NCBI RefSeq assembly: GCF_034470605.1
Contig: NZ_JARGYT010000062.1
Span: 1-7,459, forward strand
Length of the DNA stretch: 7,459 nucleotides
Reading direction: 5' to 3'
Source: Cyrtobacter comes
GTDB lineage: Bacteria; Pseudomonadota; Alphaproteobacteria; Rickettsiales; Midichloriaceae
The notes beneath the pieces are model-generated. The model searched no databases, was not told the DNA's origin, and saw only the letters and a list, made by a program, of their open reading frames with translations. Below, piece after piece: positions 5,951-7,459 of the stretch (position 1 is its first letter; the number at the start of each line of letters is the position of its first letter). The translations under genes and the position numbers were made by a program.

Positions 5951-7249
5951 GTGCTGAAGTTATTTCTATTTTTCATCAAATTATTGCCACTTTTGCTTAA
6001 GTTGCGATTCGCTAAGGCGGATTATAGAGAGGTATGTATAGCAAAAATAGGTTCTTTTCTTGTGAGAAATCTTGTAGAACTTGGTCCGGCCTTTATAAAA
6101 TTGGGCCAAGTTCTTTCTACAAGGCAGGATTTGGTAGGTAAGAATTTAGGATCTATGTTATCGCAATTAGAAGATAGGATACCTCAGGTTGATTTTAGCA
6201 AAATTAGTAGGTTGCTCGATTTAGAAATATCGCAAGAAAGGCTTTCTGAAATAGAATATATAGAGAATACAGCTGTAGCAGCCGCTTCCATTGCGCAAGT
6301 CCATAAGGCGCAATTAAAAGATGGCACACAAATAGCTTTCAAATTTTTGAGGCCTGGCATAAGTAAGAAATTTTATAAAAATCTTAAAACATTAAGGGCG
6401 CTTTCCAAGATATATGTATTTATTTTCAAATCTGCAAAAAAACTTAAATTTGAAGAAATAATACCAAAAATAGAGTCTATAGCGGCTGCTGAGCTTGATA
6501 TGAGGCTTGAAGCTGCTGCTGCTGATAAACTGAGGGAAAATTGTAAAAATGATAAATTTGTATACATACCAAAAGTTTATTGGAGGTATACTAAAAAAAG
6601 CATCTTGGCTTTAGAGTGGGTTGATGGATTATCGTTAAAAAATAAAGAAGATATATCAAAGCTTGGTTTAAGTTTTAAAGAGATAACCAGGAGATTGGCA
6701 ATTACTTTTTTTAATCAAGCTTTTAGAGATGGGTTTTTTCATGCAGATCTCCATAAAGGGAATATCTTTATAAATAAAAGTGGACAAATTGTATTAGTGG
6801 ATTTTGGTATAGTGGAAAGTCTTGCAGATAGAGACCGTATGTTTGTTGCACAGATCATAGATGCTTTTGTTGCAAGGGATTATTGTAGGGTTGCTAATAT
6901 GTATTTTAGAGCTGGGTATGTACCAAATGATCAATCTCGGTATAAGTTTGAGCTTGCATGTAGAAGCATTGGCGAATCTATATTTGATGCTCCAGTCAGC
7001 CAAATTTCTATATCTGAATTATTAAAGCAATTACTAGAAATAACTAGGGAATTTTCTATGCCAACGCAGGCGCAGTTACTAATGTTACAAAAAACAATGT
7101 TAACAGTTGAAGGTGTGGGGTATTTCTTGTATCCAGAAGTAAACATGTGGTATCTAATAAGGCCATGGATCAAGGATTGGGCCAAGAAAAACCTGTCTTA
7201 TAGGTGTAAGTTTAGATTTATATTAAAACATATATTTAATATTCTATAG
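5951..7249 (+). CDS. ubiB: UbiB/ABC1/ADCK atypical kinase-like protein of ubiquinone biosynthesis
   Basis: UbiB proteins are membrane-associated atypical kinases/ATPases needed for coenzyme Q synthesis, long annotated as 2-polyprenylphenol 6-hydroxylase. The product has 432 residues from a GTG start; an in-frame TGA at 5942-5944 excludes a longer N-terminus, and no clear ribosome binding site is seen. Family signatures are complete: the KxGQ motif (KLGQ, 50-53) in GPAFIKLGQVLSTRQDL; the alanine-rich loop AAASIAQVH (110-118) that replaces the kinase glycine loop; Lys131 in IAFKFLRPG; ExD (E181, D183) in ELDMRLEA; the catalytic FHADLHKGN (263-271); and metal-binding DFG (284-286). The first 20 residues are hydrophobic with spaced Lys and may anchor it to the membrane. 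It ends soon after the kinase core (RPWIKDW), without the hydrophobic C-terminal hairpin of E. coli UbiB (546 residues). It starts 11 bp after ompH and is probably co-transcribed with it. Confidence 0.92.
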   Translation: MLKLFLFFIKLLPLLLKLRFAKADYREVCIAKIGSFLVRNLVELGPAFIKLGQVLSTRQDLVGKNLGSMLSQLEDRIPQVDFSKISRLLDLEISQERLSEIEYIENTAVAAASIAQVHKAQLKDGTQIAFKFLRPGISKKFYKNLKTLRALSKIYVFIFKSAKKLKFEEIIPKIESIAAAELDMRLEAAAADKLRENCKNDKFVYIPKVYWRYTKKSILALEWVDGLSLKNKEDISKLGLSFKEITRRLAITFFNQAFRDGFFHADLHKGNIFINKSGQIVLVDFGIVESLADRDRMFVAQIIDAFVARDYCRVANMYFRAGYVPNDQSRYKFELACRSIGESIFDAPVSQISISELLKQLLEITREFSMPTQAQLLMLQKTMLTVEGVGYFLYPEVNMWYLIRPWIKDWAKKNLSYRCKFRFILKHIFNIL

Positions 7250-7428
7250 TGAGTAATATAGCTAAATCGCCATAAAAGAGTACTCTAATTTCGGCATTGC
7301 CTAATAATTATAGATAGGAATTGAGATTAATCAAATCTTTCCAAAATAGTAGTGTTAAACTATAGCCTAGGCAAAAGAGGTTGATATAATAAGATGATAA
7401 TATCATTGGTTAGTTATAATATTTTCGA
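7250..7428. other. Short intergenic stretch after ubiB, no clear terminator
   Basis: There is no reading frame of note here. A 10-bp palindrome AGAGTACTCT (7277-7286) has no loop and no following T tract, so it is a poor terminator. ATGATA-A-TATCAT (7394-7406) is a small dyad. TATAAT occurs at 7385-7390 and at 7415-7420, but neither has a good -35 box at the right distance. The second one sits eight bases before the ATG at 7429. Confidence 0.4.
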
Positions 7429-7459
7429 ATGGGAAGAGCGTATTCTCTTAGAGAAGAGG
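7429..7459 (+). CDS. Possible gene start at the right edge (IS630-transposase-like N-terminus, very tentative)
   Basis: An ATG at 7429 opens a frame to the window edge reading MGRAYSLREE. Many IS630-family transposases begin with a similar M-x-(K/R)-A-Y-S-x-D-L-R pattern, which is the only reason for the suggestion. Ten codons cannot establish a gene. No ribosome binding site is visible, and no terminal inverted repeat was recognised in the bases before it. Confidence 0.2.
   Translation, partial: MGRAYSLREE

Noticed and set aside
7277..7286. AGAGTACTCT palindrome as the ubiB terminator
   Set aside because: It has no loop and no T tract after it, so it does not form a usual intrinsic terminator.
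95..7371. GCCTAGG at 95-101 and at 7365-7371 as possible paired element ends or attachment sites
   Set aside because: Seven bases with unrelated flanks on both sides are within chance, and the conserved genes between them do not look like mobile cargo.

Overview
The window is AT-rich (by eye about one third G+C) and carries a conserved cell-envelope gene block read on the plus strand, with a poorly conserved minus-strand locus to its left. The order rseP - bamA - ompH/skp is the alphaproteobacterial arrangement. The low G+C, compact proteins and long gene-poor flanks suggest a host-associated, genome-reduced alphaproteobacterium, most likely of the Rickettsiales. The placement is an inference from gene order, composition and protein sizes; no marker gene in the window settles it.

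Left region (1-1390). A possible gene tail enters at the left edge. It is followed by a minus-strand locus with a near-consensus promoter (1363-1390), a signal-peptide-bearing N-terminal part (995-1336) and a C-terminal part with cupin-like features (173-970). The two parts lie in the same reading frame and are separated by one TAG codon plus eight sense codons. They therefore look like one exported protein of about 387 codons cut by a single amber codon.

Intergenic region (1391-1937). About 550 bases hold no convincing gene or RNA. They contain a perfect 26-bp palindrome about 80 bp before rseP and a weaker hairpin further left.

Envelope block (1938-7249). rseP encodes a site-2 intramembrane protease with one PDZ domain. 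bamA encodes the outer-membrane protein insertase with five POTRA domains and a 16-strand barrel. ompH/skp encodes a periplasmic chaperone, and ubiB an atypical kinase-like protein of ubiquinone biosynthesis. The genes are tightly packed: rseP and bamA overlap as ATGA, and the other gaps are 13 and 11 bp. A promoter-like element at the end of bamA is placed so that the ompH transcript could start at its AUG. The lipid A genes that often follow bamA/skp in LPS-making Proteobacteria (lpxD, fabZ, lpxA) are absent here, and ubiB takes their place.

Right edge (7250-7459). There is a short non-coding stretch, then a possible start of another reading frame whose ten visible residues resemble the N-terminus of IS630-type transposases. 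That is a weak hint only. No CRISPR array, tRNA or rRNA was recognised.
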